From Flavobacteriales bacterium (GTDB lineage: Bacteria; Bacteroidota; Bacteroidia; Flavobacteriales_F; PHOS-HE28), in assembly GCA_026129465.1 (NCBI GenBank), contig JAHCIA010000001.1, positions 753,964 through 817,963 on the forward strand: a stretch of 64,000 nt of DNA, in the 5' to 3' direction. A model generated the notes under the pieces. The model was not told where the DNA came from. It saw only the letters and a program-made list of their open reading frames with translations, and ran no database searches. Shown here in pieces: positions 43,132 to 50,841 of this stretch; position 1 is the stretch's first letter; every line of letters starts with the position of its first letter. Position numbers and translations under genes: made by a program.

Positions 43132-44918
43132 AACACGGGGATCAGCAGCGTGGCGATGAGCCAGAAGAGCAGCTGCAGCGGCGTTCCCACCAACAGGAAA
43201 TCTCTGGTCCGGTAGCGGCCCACGCCGTAGATCATGGTGTTGGTCTGGTAGCCGATGGGCGACATGAAGCTGGCGCTGGCCCCGAAGATCACGGCCATGA
43301 GAAAGGGCATGGGGCTCAGACCCAAAGCGGCCGCGGTGCTGATGGCGATCGGCGCCACCAGCGCCGCCGTGGCCGTATTGCTCATCACCTCGGTGAGCAG
43401 GGTGGTGAGCAGGTAGACCCCGGCCAGGATCGCGATCGGTCCGCCCCATTCGCCCACCAGATAGACCAGACCACCGGCCGCGCGGTCGGCCAGTCCGCTC
43501 TTGTGCATGGCCATGCCCAGGCTCAATGCGCCCGCCATCAGGAAGTAGATCTTCCAGTCGATCGCCTCGTAGACGTCCTTCATCGTCATGGTGCGGCCCA
43601 GTACCAAGGCCACCACACCGGCGAGCGCGGCCACCACCACGGGAATGATCTCCATGGAAGCACAGGAGACCACACCAGCGAGGATCAGTGCCACGAACAG
43701 GAAGCGCCTGCGGTTGAAGTCGGCCATGCCCTCCGTCTCGGTAAGAATGGCGAAGGGGGCATCGGACCGTGCGCCCATCTCCTTGATGCGGCGGATGAAG
43801 TGCGTCTTGATCTCCGCCAGGATCACGTCGCCGCTGCGCAGTTCAGTGTCATACAACCGCTCGTGCACCAAGGCATCGCGCTGGCGAACGGCCAGCGGCA
43901 CGGCACGGTAGCTGCGGATCAGGTCGGCGTCGCCCAGGGTCTTGCCCTCCAGCGGACTGTTGCTGGTGATCACCAGTTCCACCAGGGTGGTGCCGCGGCT
44001 GCGCATGTCGTCATTGGCCACGCGCAACGGCGGCTTCACGGAGATGTGCGCGCGCTCCTTCAAGGTGCGGATGCGGCCCACGTCGCAGCGCACCTGCAAC
44101 ATATCGCCCGCCTGCAGCACCATGTCGCCCGCCGGGAAGGTGAAGCGTTGCCCGTCGCGCCGGATCTCGATGATGTCCATCTCCAATTCCTTCACCAGGG
44201 CGCTGTCCATGATGCGTTTGCCCACACTGGGCGCATCGGCCAGCAGTTCGATCTCGGTGAGGTAGCCGCGCAGGTCGTAGCCCGTCCGCTTGTCCGTCTC
44301 CTCGCGCCGGTCGGGCAGCAACTTGCGCCCGATGAAGGCCATGTAGAGCACACCCACCAGGAGAAAGATGATCCCCAAAGGCGTCTGCTGGAACATGCGC
44401 AGCGGCCCCAATCCGCTCTCGTCCATCACACCGCTCACCACGAAGTTGGTGCTGGTGCCAATGAGCACGGTGGTGCCCCCCACGATGGAAGCGTAGCTCA
44501 ATGGGATCAACAGCTTGCTGGGCGATTGGCCCGAGGCATGGGCCGTTTGCACCACCATGGGAATGAGCAGGGCCACCACGGGCGTGTTGTTGATGAAGGC
44601 GGACAGCACGCCCACGGTGAGCATGAACAACAGCATGCCCATCACCGGCCGTTCCCGGAAATGGCGCGAGAGCCTTGGCCCCAGGGTGCTGATGGCGCCC
44701 GTACGCAGCAGCGCGGCGCTGAGCACGAACATGAAGGCGACCGTCAGGGTGGCGGCGTCGCTGAAGCCGGCGAATCCTTCACGTGGCGAGAGTACCCCGG
44801 TGAGCACCAGGCTGGCCACGATGAGCAGCGCCACCAGGTCGATCGAGACCTTTTCGGTGACGAAAAGGACCACCGCCCCGAGGGTGACGGCCAGGACGAT
44901 CCACTCGTGGGGGCTCAT
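43119..44918 (-). CDS. SLC13 family permease with two TrkA-C (RCK-C) domains, second copy
   Basis: 599 residues from ATG 44918 (MSPHEWIVLAVTLGAVVLFV); a TTG 36 bp upstream is the only earlier option. The layout matches the paralogue at 17037: permease helices, a central RCK-C pair (ELLADAPSVGKRIMDSALV; LVELVITSNSPLEGKTLGDADLI), and C-terminal helices. Hairpin motifs are INNTPVVALLIPMVVQTA, IVGGTTVLIGTSTNFVVSG, EVMSNTATAALVAPIAISTA and ASASFMSPIGYQTNTMIYGVG. The substrate is unknown; sulfate, dicarboxylates and Na+ are options. A TATCTTTC box (44933-44940, minus) lies 14 nt upstream, between it and the epimerase gene. Confidence 0.9.
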   Translation of the reverse strand: MSPHEWIVLAVTLGAVVLFVTEKVSIDLVALLIVASLVLTGVLSPREGFAGFSDAATLTVAFMFVLSAALLRTGAISTLGPRLSRHFRERPVMGMLLFMLTVGVLSAFINNTPVVALLIPMVVQTAHASGQSPSKLLIPLSYASIVGGTTVLIGTSTNFVVSGVMDESGLGPLRMFQQTPLGIIFLLVGVLYMAFIGRKLLPDRREETDKRTGYDLRGYLTEIELLADAPSVGKRIMDSALVKELEMDIIEIRRDGQRFTFPAGDMVLQAGDMLQVRCDVGRIRTLKERAHISVKPPLRVANDDMRSRGTTLVELVITSNSPLEGKTLGDADLIRSYRAVPLAVRQRDALVHERLYDTELRSGDVILAEIKTHFIRRIKEMGARSDAPFAILTETEGMADFNRRRFLFVALILAGVVSCASMEIIPVVVAALAGVVALVLGRTMTMKDVYEAIDWKIYFLMAGALSLGMAMHKSGLADRAAGGLVYLVGEWGGPIAILAGVYLLTTLLTEVMSNTATAALVAPIAISTAAALGLSPMPFLMAVIFGASASFMSPIGYQTNTMIYGVGRYRTRDFLLVGTPLQLLFWLIATLLIPVFYPF

Positions 44919-44950
44919 GGCGGGTTGCGAAGGAAAGATATCCCTGCGGT

Positions 44951-45961
44951 TCAACGCGCCACCGAAAGGAGCGGCTTGCCACCCCAGTTGCGCAGGTACC
45001 AGGGTACGGCGCGCGCCAGTCCGCTGCGCAGGTCGTGCAGGGGTACAAAGCCCAACAGCTCACGTGCCCGAGAGATATCCGCCAGCGAATCGCGCACATC
45101 GCCCTGGCGCGTTTCCACGTGCTCCACGCCCAAGGTGCCGATCACGGGATCGTACCGCGCCAATTCGCTGCGCAGGATGGCCAGCAGCTCCAAAACCGTG
45201 GTGCGCTGCCCATAGGCCACATTGAACACATTGCCCAGACAGCCCGGGTCTTCGGCGTCCATGGCGGCCAGCAGGGCCTGCACGGCATTGCCCACGTAGG
45301 TGAAGTCGCGCGACTGCTGTCCATCACCATGCACCTGGGGCGCCTCATGCCGCAGCATGCGCTGGATGAAGCGCGGGATGGCCGCGGCATAGGGGCCGTT
45401 GGGGTCCTGCCGTTCACCGAAGACGTTGAAGAAGCGCAGGCCGATGGTGCCCATGCCATGCAGGCGATGGTAGAGTCCCGCGTAGGCTTCATTCGCGGCC
45501 TTGGTCACCGCGTAGGGCGAAAGCGGCCGGCCGATCTGGTCCTCCTGCTTGGGCAGGGTGGTGCTGTCGCCATAAACGCTGGAACTGGAGGCGTAAACGA
45601 AGCGGCGCACCCCGGTGAGGCGCGCGGCCTCCAGCATGTGGAGGAAGCCGGTATTGTTCACCGCGTGGGTGGAGAGCGGATCGGCGATGGAGCGTGGCAC
45701 GGAACCCAGTGCGGCCAGATGCAGCACCACACCGGCACCCTCCACGGCGGTGCGGCAATCGTCGGCGCTGCGGATGTCCCCCTCGATGAAACGGAAGCCG
45801 GGGCGGCCCTCCAGATGTGCGATGTTGGCGCGGGATCCCGTGGCCAGGTTGTCCAAACAACGCACTTCGGCGCCGCGCTCCACCAAGGCCTCGCAGAGGT
45901 GGCTGCCAATGAAGCCCGCCCCGCCGGTGACGAGGATGGGGCGGTCGTGGTTGTTGGTCAT
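44951..45961 (-). CDS. NAD-dependent sugar-nucleotide epimerase (UDP-GlcNAc 4-epimerase-like)
   Basis: 336 residues from ATG 45961 (MTNNHDRPILVTGGAGFIGS). It is an extended SDR: NAD loop TGGAGFIGS (12-20), LDNLATGSRANIAHL, GDIRSADDC, catalytic Ser in YASSSSVYGD (about 125-127) and Tyr149-x3-Lys153 in SPYAVTKAANEAY. The substrate half has FNVFGERQDPNGPYAAAIPRFI and DGQQSRDFTYVGNAVQA, resembling WbpP/TviB-neighbour C4 epimerases acting on UDP-GlcNAc or UDP-GalNAc. It likely serves surface polysaccharide. No other sugar genes lie beside it. A perfect -7 box (TACCTTTG) lies 15 nt upstream. Confidence 0.88.
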   Translation of the reverse strand: MTNNHDRPILVTGGAGFIGSHLCEALVERGAEVRCLDNLATGSRANIAHLEGRPGFRFIEGDIRSADDCRTAVEGAGVVLHLAALGSVPRSIADPLSTHAVNNTGFLHMLEAARLTGVRRFVYASSSSVYGDSTTLPKQEDQIGRPLSPYAVTKAANEAYAGLYHRLHGMGTIGLRFFNVFGERQDPNGPYAAAIPRFIQRMLRHEAPQVHGDGQQSRDFTYVGNAVQALLAAMDAEDPGCLGNVFNVAYGQRTTVLELLAILRSELARYDPVIGTLGVEHVETRQGDVRDSLADISRARELLGFVPLHDLRSGLARAVPWYLRNWGGKPLLSVAR

Positions 45962-45976
45962 GCGCGGAGGGTCGGC

Positions 45977-45984
45977 CAAAGGTA
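45977..45984 (-). promoter_or_regulatory. -7 box upstream of the epimerase gene
   Basis: The minus strand reads TACCTTTG, a full consensus match, 15 nt before ATG 45961. Confidence 0.5.
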
Positions 45985-46166
45985 GACGCGCCCTTCAGCC
46001 CAGGGAGGCCGGCTTCCCGCCAGGCTCTTCACGATCGCTTCTTGATCGCCGCGCCATACCCTGCGCCAGATGCGAGGCACCGGTGGCTGGAGCACACATT
46101 CGAAACGCGTCAGTAGTTCGTACCACCTGTAGGAGGGGATCACCCCGGTTCCGATGGCTCCTCCGA

Positions 46167-46198
46167 TTTGGATGATCCGTATTTCGACATTAACTTCA
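46167..46198 (+). promoter_or_regulatory. Bacteroidota promoter (TTTG - 20 nt - TAACTTCA) of the interrupted T9SS gene
   Basis: A -33 TTTG (46167-46170) and a -7-like TAACTTCA (46191-46198) are 20 nt apart, as in the Bacteroidota consensus TTTG-N19-21-TAnnTTTG. This is the only place where I see both elements well spaced. It puts transcription start around 46204, ahead of ATG 46220 and well after the upstream in-frame TTG at 46168. Confidence 0.55.
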
Positions 46199-46221
46199 TT
46201 ACTCCAAAATATATCTGCCAT

Positions 46222-46261
46222 GCATACCGCATACCGCATACCGCATACCGCAGACCGCATA
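46222..46261 (+). repeat. 7-bp tandem repeat (GCATACC) at the start of the T9SS gene
   Basis: Four perfect GCATACC units (46222-46249), one variant GCAGACC and a partial GCATA. The G of ATG 46220-46222 is the first base of the array. Because 7 is not a multiple of 3, changes in unit number shift the frame between this ATG and the signal peptide that follows. Confidence 0.9.
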
Positions 46262-47080
46262 GCTTCGCCCTATGCGTGGTCATCGCTTGCTCTATGATCG
46301 AGACATCGACCGCACAGAGCTATTACATCCCACCAGATATTTATGGAGACACATCTGGACCACATGCTTTGCGGCGCAACGATGGTCAGCTATTCAACAC
46401 AGCTGGCCAGGCCCAGAATGACATCAGGTACTCCGTTGAGCAATGGCCGGTCGGGATCCATTTGAAGGACAGCAGTGCCATTTCCTTCACACTCGCATCT
46501 TCCAACGATACCCTTGTCCCGGACACGCTGTATCGTGTCGACATGCACTTTCGGAATGCCAAACGCGTAGACCCGATCGCCATCGGCGTCCCGGTCCAAG
46601 GGGTGATGAACTACTACCTGGGCAGCACCAGTGTGGAAGGTGTACCAGCGTTCGATCGGGTGCTTTATCCGCAGGCATGGGATGACATCGATGTACACAT
46701 CTATTCGGCCAGCATGGGACCCAGAATGGCTTTCGTGGTCCATCCAGGTGGCAACCCCGCACAGATCAAACTCTTCTTCGAGGGACAGGACAGCCTGAAC
46801 ATCGACTGGCAGAATGCGTTGCGCCTATATATCAGGCACAGATGGGTCAGGTTCGAGGAGGCCGTCGCCTACCAAGTGACACCTGCTGGCGCCACCATAC
46901 CACTGGGTTGGATGGCGAGCTATGTCATCCTCAACGGCACACCGGTCGTCAGCTTCTCGTTCCAGGCCCACGACCCTTCCCTGCCGCTGGTGTTCCAGAT
47001 CGGTCCGCCGCCGATGCCCCTGCAGTCAGGAGGCGATCCAAAAAATCTCCATTGGAGCACTTTCGTTGGCGGTGGCACGA

Positions 47081-47088
47081 ATGAAGAA
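47081..47088 (+). repeat. Left copy of 8-bp target-site duplication
   Basis: ATGAAGAA directly before the left inverted repeat, identical to 48908-48915. Eight base pairs is the usual duplication length for the IS1595 family. Confidence 0.92.
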
Positions 47089-47112
47089 CGGAATTATTAA
47101 GATGTTGGGCGG
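47089..47112 (+). repeat. Left terminal inverted repeat of the IS1595-type element
   Basis: 24 bp, CGGAATT...TGTTGGGCGG; 21 of 24 positions match the reverse complement of 48884-48907. Confidence 0.9.
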
Positions 47113-48074
47113 ATGGCATTTTCCACCAACGTCTCGAACATGTCGTCATGGTGCCGGTTGTTGTATTTGAAGGCGAACTCGCACACGTAGCGCGGCAGGT
47201 GTTTGGGGCTTACCTGGTGGTATTGGCCCACGATGCCGCGCTTCATGAGCGCCCAGAAACTTTCGATGGTGTTGGTGTTCACGCCCTTGTATGAGTAGGC
47301 ACGGGCGTGGTCGATCTTGATGTGGTCAATGATCCGGTCAAGGCGGGAGTAGCCCGAGTAGTTGTCCGTGATCAGCAAGGCGTCCTCGGTGGCCACGTGC
47401 CGTTCCACCATGGCCCGCAGGTTCTTGGCCGTTAGGGAGCGCATCACTTGGGCCACCACGGTGCCGTCACGCTGCACAATGCCCACCACCGGCACCTTCT
47501 TGGTGCCGCGCCCGCGCTTTACGTTGGTGGCCACCCGCGCCGGGTTGCCACGCAGGGGCCGCAGGTCGAAGCCGTCGGCCTTGGCATCCTTCACACGCTG
47601 GTTCATGGCAACGCGCTGCCCCGCCGTCATGCGTACAAGGTTGGGCTTGCGCGGCTTGCCGCCCACGAAGGTCTCGTCCATTTCCACCACGTCGTTGAGC
47701 GGGTCCATGTCGGCCTGCTCCATGGCCATAAGGTCCCGGATCTTGTGGTACATGGCCCATGCCGTTGGGTAACTTACCCCAAGGTTGCGGTGTAGCTGCA
47801 ACGCACTGAGGCCCTTCTTCGCATCGGCCACGATACCGAAGGCATAGAGCCACGTGCGCAAGGGTAACCGGGTACCCTGCAACGGGGTGCCTACGGTAAC
47901 GAAGGTGGACCGCCCACACCCAAGGCATTTGTGCCGCAGGTCTTGGTAACGAGCGCCAAGTTTGGTACCCTTGCAATAGGCACACTTCGGGCGCTTACCC
48001 CAGCGCACCCGCTCGAAATGCGCCACGGCATCGACTTCCGTGGGGAAGCGATTGGAGATCTCAACGACGTTCAT
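47097..48074 (-). CDS. IS1595 family transposase
   Basis: 325 residues. The N-terminal zinc ribbon has Cys31, Cys34, Cys50 and Cys53 (CAYC...KCLGCG), the mark of IS1595/ISXO2 transposases. A helix-turn-helix (LSALQLHRNLGVSYPTAWAMYHKIR, 89-113) follows. The catalytic core has Asp133 (VVEMDETFVGG), Asp237 (LLITDNYSGY) and Glu271 (NTNTIESFWALMKRG), with a C-terminal FAFKYNNR. All catalytic residues are present, so the enzyme should be active. The last codons and the TAA stop overlap the left inverted repeat. Confidence 0.95.
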   Translation of the reverse strand: MNVVEISNRFPTEVDAVAHFERVRWGKRPKCAYCKGTKLGARYQDLRHKCLGCGRSTFVTVGTPLQGTRLPLRTWLYAFGIVADAKKGLSALQLHRNLGVSYPTAWAMYHKIRDLMAMEQADMDPLNDVVEMDETFVGGKPRKPNLVRMTAGQRVAMNQRVKDAKADGFDLRPLRGNPARVATNVKRGRGTKKVPVVGIVQRDGTVVAQVMRSLTAKNLRAMVERHVATEDALLITDNYSGYSRLDRIIDHIKIDHARAYSYKGVNTNTIESFWALMKRGIVGQYHQVSPKHLPRYVCEFAFKYNNRHHDDMFETLVENAIRPTS

Positions 48075-48151
48075 GGGTTGTCGAAACGTTCAGTACAGTA
48101 TATCAGAAGCGCGCCAACAATAAGCCCAACTATGCAACAGAGCAAGAGTTC

Positions 48152-48868
48152 ATGAAGTGGTATCCCTCTACGGCAGTAGTAGACACCTTCACGACCCTTA
48201 ACCCGGACTGGGTTATTGCGGCATTCACAGTCATCATTACCATTGTCACATGGTGGCAGGGACGATTGATACGAAGGGCCAACATTGTTGCGCGCAATGC
48301 TGCCGATGCCGCCAAAATATCCGCCGATGCCGCCGTACAAACTGCGTCCGATATGCGGGAGGCTGAGCGCGGCAGGGTTGGGGTATCCTCCATGTCCATG
48401 GACTACACCGACACTCTTCGCATCCGCTATGCCCTTTTGAACTACGGCCGGTCCTCCATAGAAATCCGGCAGGTGAACTATCGGTATGAATTGCACGGAA
48501 GCAAAGGCGTCGTTCATGTTAGCGACATCACCCAGGGCGGATCGCTTCTCATATTGGGTTCGGGCGAAAGAATAGACAGCTCGGAACGGCGCGAAAAGGC
48601 ATCCCATTCCGGAGAGGGCCTGTTGCCTCCAATGGGTCCGTGGGATATGACCCCCGAAATGCACAACAGCATTCTGGAGAATTACGAAGGCACCCAATTG
48701 TTCATCATTGGGTGTATCGTCTATTCCACGGCATTCGGCACCTTGTACCATTGGCGCTTCCGGTTGGGGTATGAAGCAAGCCGTGGCATGTTTGCCAATG
48801 ACTTCCGAAGAGGTAATGAAGAGGTGCCTTTCACAGGCGACCCCACGCAGCCCCATCAGTGCGAGTAG
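48152..48868 (+). CDS. Passenger gene of the IS: single-pass membrane protein of unknown function
   Basis: 238 residues, read away from the transposase with 77 bp between the start codons. One N-terminal membrane helix (WVIAAFTVIITIVTWW, about 19-35) is followed by an Ala-rich coiled coil (RRANIVARNAADAAKISADAAVQTASDMREAE, about 40-72) and a soluble domain of about 160 residues with alternating strands (TLRIRYALLNYGRSSIEIRQVNYRYELHG). I recognise no family. Its codon and base composition are more AT-rich than the flanking chromosome. The helix plus coiled-coil layout resembles small phage or plasmid membrane proteins, but that is only a resemblance. Confidence 0.75.
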   Translation: MKWYPSTAVVDTFTTLNPDWVIAAFTVIITIVTWWQGRLIRRANIVARNAADAAKISADAAVQTASDMREAERGRVGVSSMSMDYTDTLRIRYALLNYGRSSIEIRQVNYRYELHGSKGVVHVSDITQGGSLLILGSGERIDSSERREKASHSGEGLLPPMGPWDMTPEMHNSILENYEGTQLFIIGCIVYSTAFGTLYHWRFRLGYEASRGMFANDFRRGNEEVPFTGDPTQPHQCE

Positions 48869-48883
48869 GCATGTTAAAAGACA

Positions 48884-48907
48884 CCGCCCAACAACTTTAC
48901 AATTCCG
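48884..48907 (-). repeat. Right terminal inverted repeat of the IS1595-type element
   Basis: 24 bp; on the minus strand CGGAATTGTAAAG then TTGTTGGGCGG, matching the left end at 21 of 24 positions. Confidence 0.9.
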
Positions 48908-48915
48908 ATGAAGAA
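48908..48915 (+). repeat. Right copy of 8-bp target-site duplication
   Basis: ATGAAGAA, identical to 47081-47088. Confidence 0.92.
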
Positions 48916-50841
48916 TTGGAAAGTGTGAAGGTGGACGAAGAGGGCAATGCCTATGCTTGTGGATACAGCCGATGGCATGACTTCCCAGTTGCGCCGGGTT
49001 CGGAAGTTTTCAACCCAAATAATGGCGAGTATGAGGGCGGGGTTGCGGCGGTGGTCATCAGGTACAATGGACACAGCAAGCAGATCCAATGGGGTACCTT
49101 CTATGGTGGGGGTACTTCATTCGATGCCCTCTCGGAGACCAAAGCGCACAAGGTCGCCTTGGGAAAAGGGTTGACAGGGGCAGGTCCATATGCTTTCGTT
49201 ACTGGGTCGACCAACAGCCACGAATTCGCGGCATACCGTGAAGGGGGTTCCATATTCCATGATGCCCATATAGATGGCTATGATGGAGGACTCCATAGAA
49301 TGTGGGTGGGAGCTTTCCGAAGATCTAATGGCATTCGAGACTGGGCCACGACCCATGGACAATCCGGCGCATCCACATGGTCTGAACATGGTATGGCCAT
49401 CGATGTGGATGAGGACGGACTACTGGCAGTGGGCGGGCACGTGAGCCATCCTGAATGGGGGCCGATCACGCAATACCCCACCGTAGCGCCCCCAGGTGCT
49501 TTCACAAGATCCGATGGTGGAGGGTTCTTCCTCGTTTTCGATGAACAGTACCAGATCAAGTGGTGTACCCAATGGGGCCAGCAAGCACCGGAGACGATGA
49601 TCAGGGACATGCGCATCGCCCCTGCGGAGGAAGGCGTCAAGCACATGTGGATCACGGGTTCCACGGCCAGTTGGTTCACCTACCCCAACAGCGCTCCCTT
49701 GGATGTGGTACCTCCAACAGGTGGCCAGGGATTCTACCAACCAACGGATCCGAGCCAATTCTCGATGTTCGTGGCCAAGCTCGACATCACACATACGCAT
49801 CAGATCGAGTTGAGCACCTATTGGGGAAGCAACAGCATTGATGTCGCCTATGCCTTGGCGTTGCATGAGGACCAGCTCTGGGTGGTGGGCAGCACATTGG
49901 CTTCAACCCTGGACCCCGATAAAGCGCCCTACCCTGGCGGGGGCAATTACCACAGGATCGTCACGAACGGTGAAACCGAGGCGGTCATCCTATGCTTCAG
50001 GACGGACCCATGGGACTTGTGGTACGGTACCTTGTACGGCGGCAGCGACAAGGACGTGATCCTGAGTGTGACATCGGACGGCGCTGGCCGGATCTACATG
50101 ATCGGCGACAGCCGCAGCCCAACAGGTACATTGGGCAGCGGCAATCCGCCAGCCTACTTTGCCATGGAGAACCATGGCATACCCTGGACGCGGGACGCCT
50201 TCCTGATCGGCATTCAGGCCCCTCCAGGCCAAGCACCGCATCTTTTCTGGCGTACCGCTTTCGGCGGTGCAGGAACCGAACGGGGCTGGGGGATCGCCGC
50301 CACATCCGACGAGGTTTTCATCTGTGGCGCCACGGCCTCGCAGCGCGCCTGGGGTGCCGGTCCCATGGATTTCCCTTTGGTGGAGTATCAACCAGGGATC
50401 CCATTGGGGTATTTCCAGTACGTGAACAACTACGGTACTGGCAGCAATCCTTTCGCGCCTTGGTACGACATGGAGTACTTCCTGGACTTCCATCCATGGA
50501 TGCTCGCCCAACCCGAAGGGATCCCATGGGGCTATGATGCCTTCATGGCCTCGTTCGACGTGTCAGCTACAGTTGGCATCCCTCCGCTCAACAGCTTGTG
50601 GGATACTGCGGGCCTTCACGCAGTACTCCTGGATCAGAATGGCCTTTGGCAATTGGACCTGCCAGGCCAGGGTCCATGGAACATCGCATTGTACGACGCT
50701 GGGGGTCGGTTGGTGGAGCAGATCCATGTCCAACACCCCCAGCCCACCATATCGTTGGTTGCCCGAGCAAGTGGGATATACGCCATCCGGGTCTTGAATA
50801 ACCACGGTGCGGTCTATTCCTCCAAGCTTTTCAAACCATGA
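48908..50841 (+). pseudogene. 3' part of the IS-split T9SS cargo gene (SBBP repeats and sorting domain)
   Basis: From 48916 the frame continues exactly where the left fragment stopped (TNEE then LESVKVDEEGNAYACGYS), so the original protein had about 930-950 residues. SBBP/beta-propeller repeats follow, marked by WGTFYGGGTSFDAL, STYWGSNSIDVAYALAL, LWYGTLYGGSDKDVIL and WRTAFGGAGTERGWGIA. The last ~85 residues are a type A sorting domain (PWNIALYDAGGRLVEQI, then ARASGIYAIRVLNNHG). Without a signal peptide this fragment cannot be exported. An accidental ATG at 48871 inside the IS could still start it, giving a useless cytosolic product. The stop overlaps the next gene by 4 bp. Confidence 0.85.

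Larger units (their letters stand above)
46220..47100 (+). pseudogene. 5' part of a T9SS cargo gene (DUF7948/SBBP type), split by an IS and out of frame at its ATG
   Basis: The main frame is open from 46168 (TTG) to a TAA that the inserted element supplies at 47098-47100. It encodes a signal peptide (SFALCVVIACSMIETSTAQ) and a DUF7948-like domain: LFNTAGQAQNDIRYSVEQWP, then ALRLYIRHRWVRFEEAVAY, and the first SBBP repeat HWSTFVGGGTNEE. That is where the IS enters (47089). ATG 46220, the best start by promoter position, is in another frame and meets TGA near 46295. Adding one 7-bp repeat, or losing two, would join it to the signal peptide as MHTAYRIPHTAYRRPHSFAL. The protein as encoded is probably not made. 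Local GC is lower than in the neighbourhood. Confidence 0.75.
47089..48907. mobile_element. Complete IS1595-family insertion element with passenger gene (1819 bp)
   Basis: The element is bounded by 24-bp imperfect inverted repeats: left 47089-47112 and right 48884-48907 (reverse complement) both begin CGGAATT and end TGTTGGGCGG, and match at 21 of 24 positions. Outside them lie identical 8-bp duplications, ATGAAGAA. Inside are a transposase on the minus strand and a divergent passenger gene on the plus strand. The transposase stop codon lies in the left inverted repeat. Intact ends, intact genes and the perfect duplication indicate a recent insertion. Confidence 0.93.

Noticed and set aside
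42960-45215. Plus-strand 751-codon frame opposite the second SLC13 gene
   Set aside because: Composition is Gly/His/Gln-rich without domains; the minus-strand permease is clear.
46168-46219. TTG start for the split T9SS gene
   Set aside because: It falls in the -33 box of the likely promoter and would add a non-signal leader before the signal peptide.
45958-46260. Minus-strand 100-codon frame starting in the GCATACC repeat
   Set aside because: Begins with the repeat read backwards (MRSAVCGMRYAVC) and continues through the epimerase promoter; no conserved features.
48859-48915. Independent start (GTG 48859 or ATG 48871) for the right half of the T9SS gene
   Set aside because: Those codons belong to the IS end, and the residues they add (MLKDTAQQLYNSD) do not match SBBP proteins.
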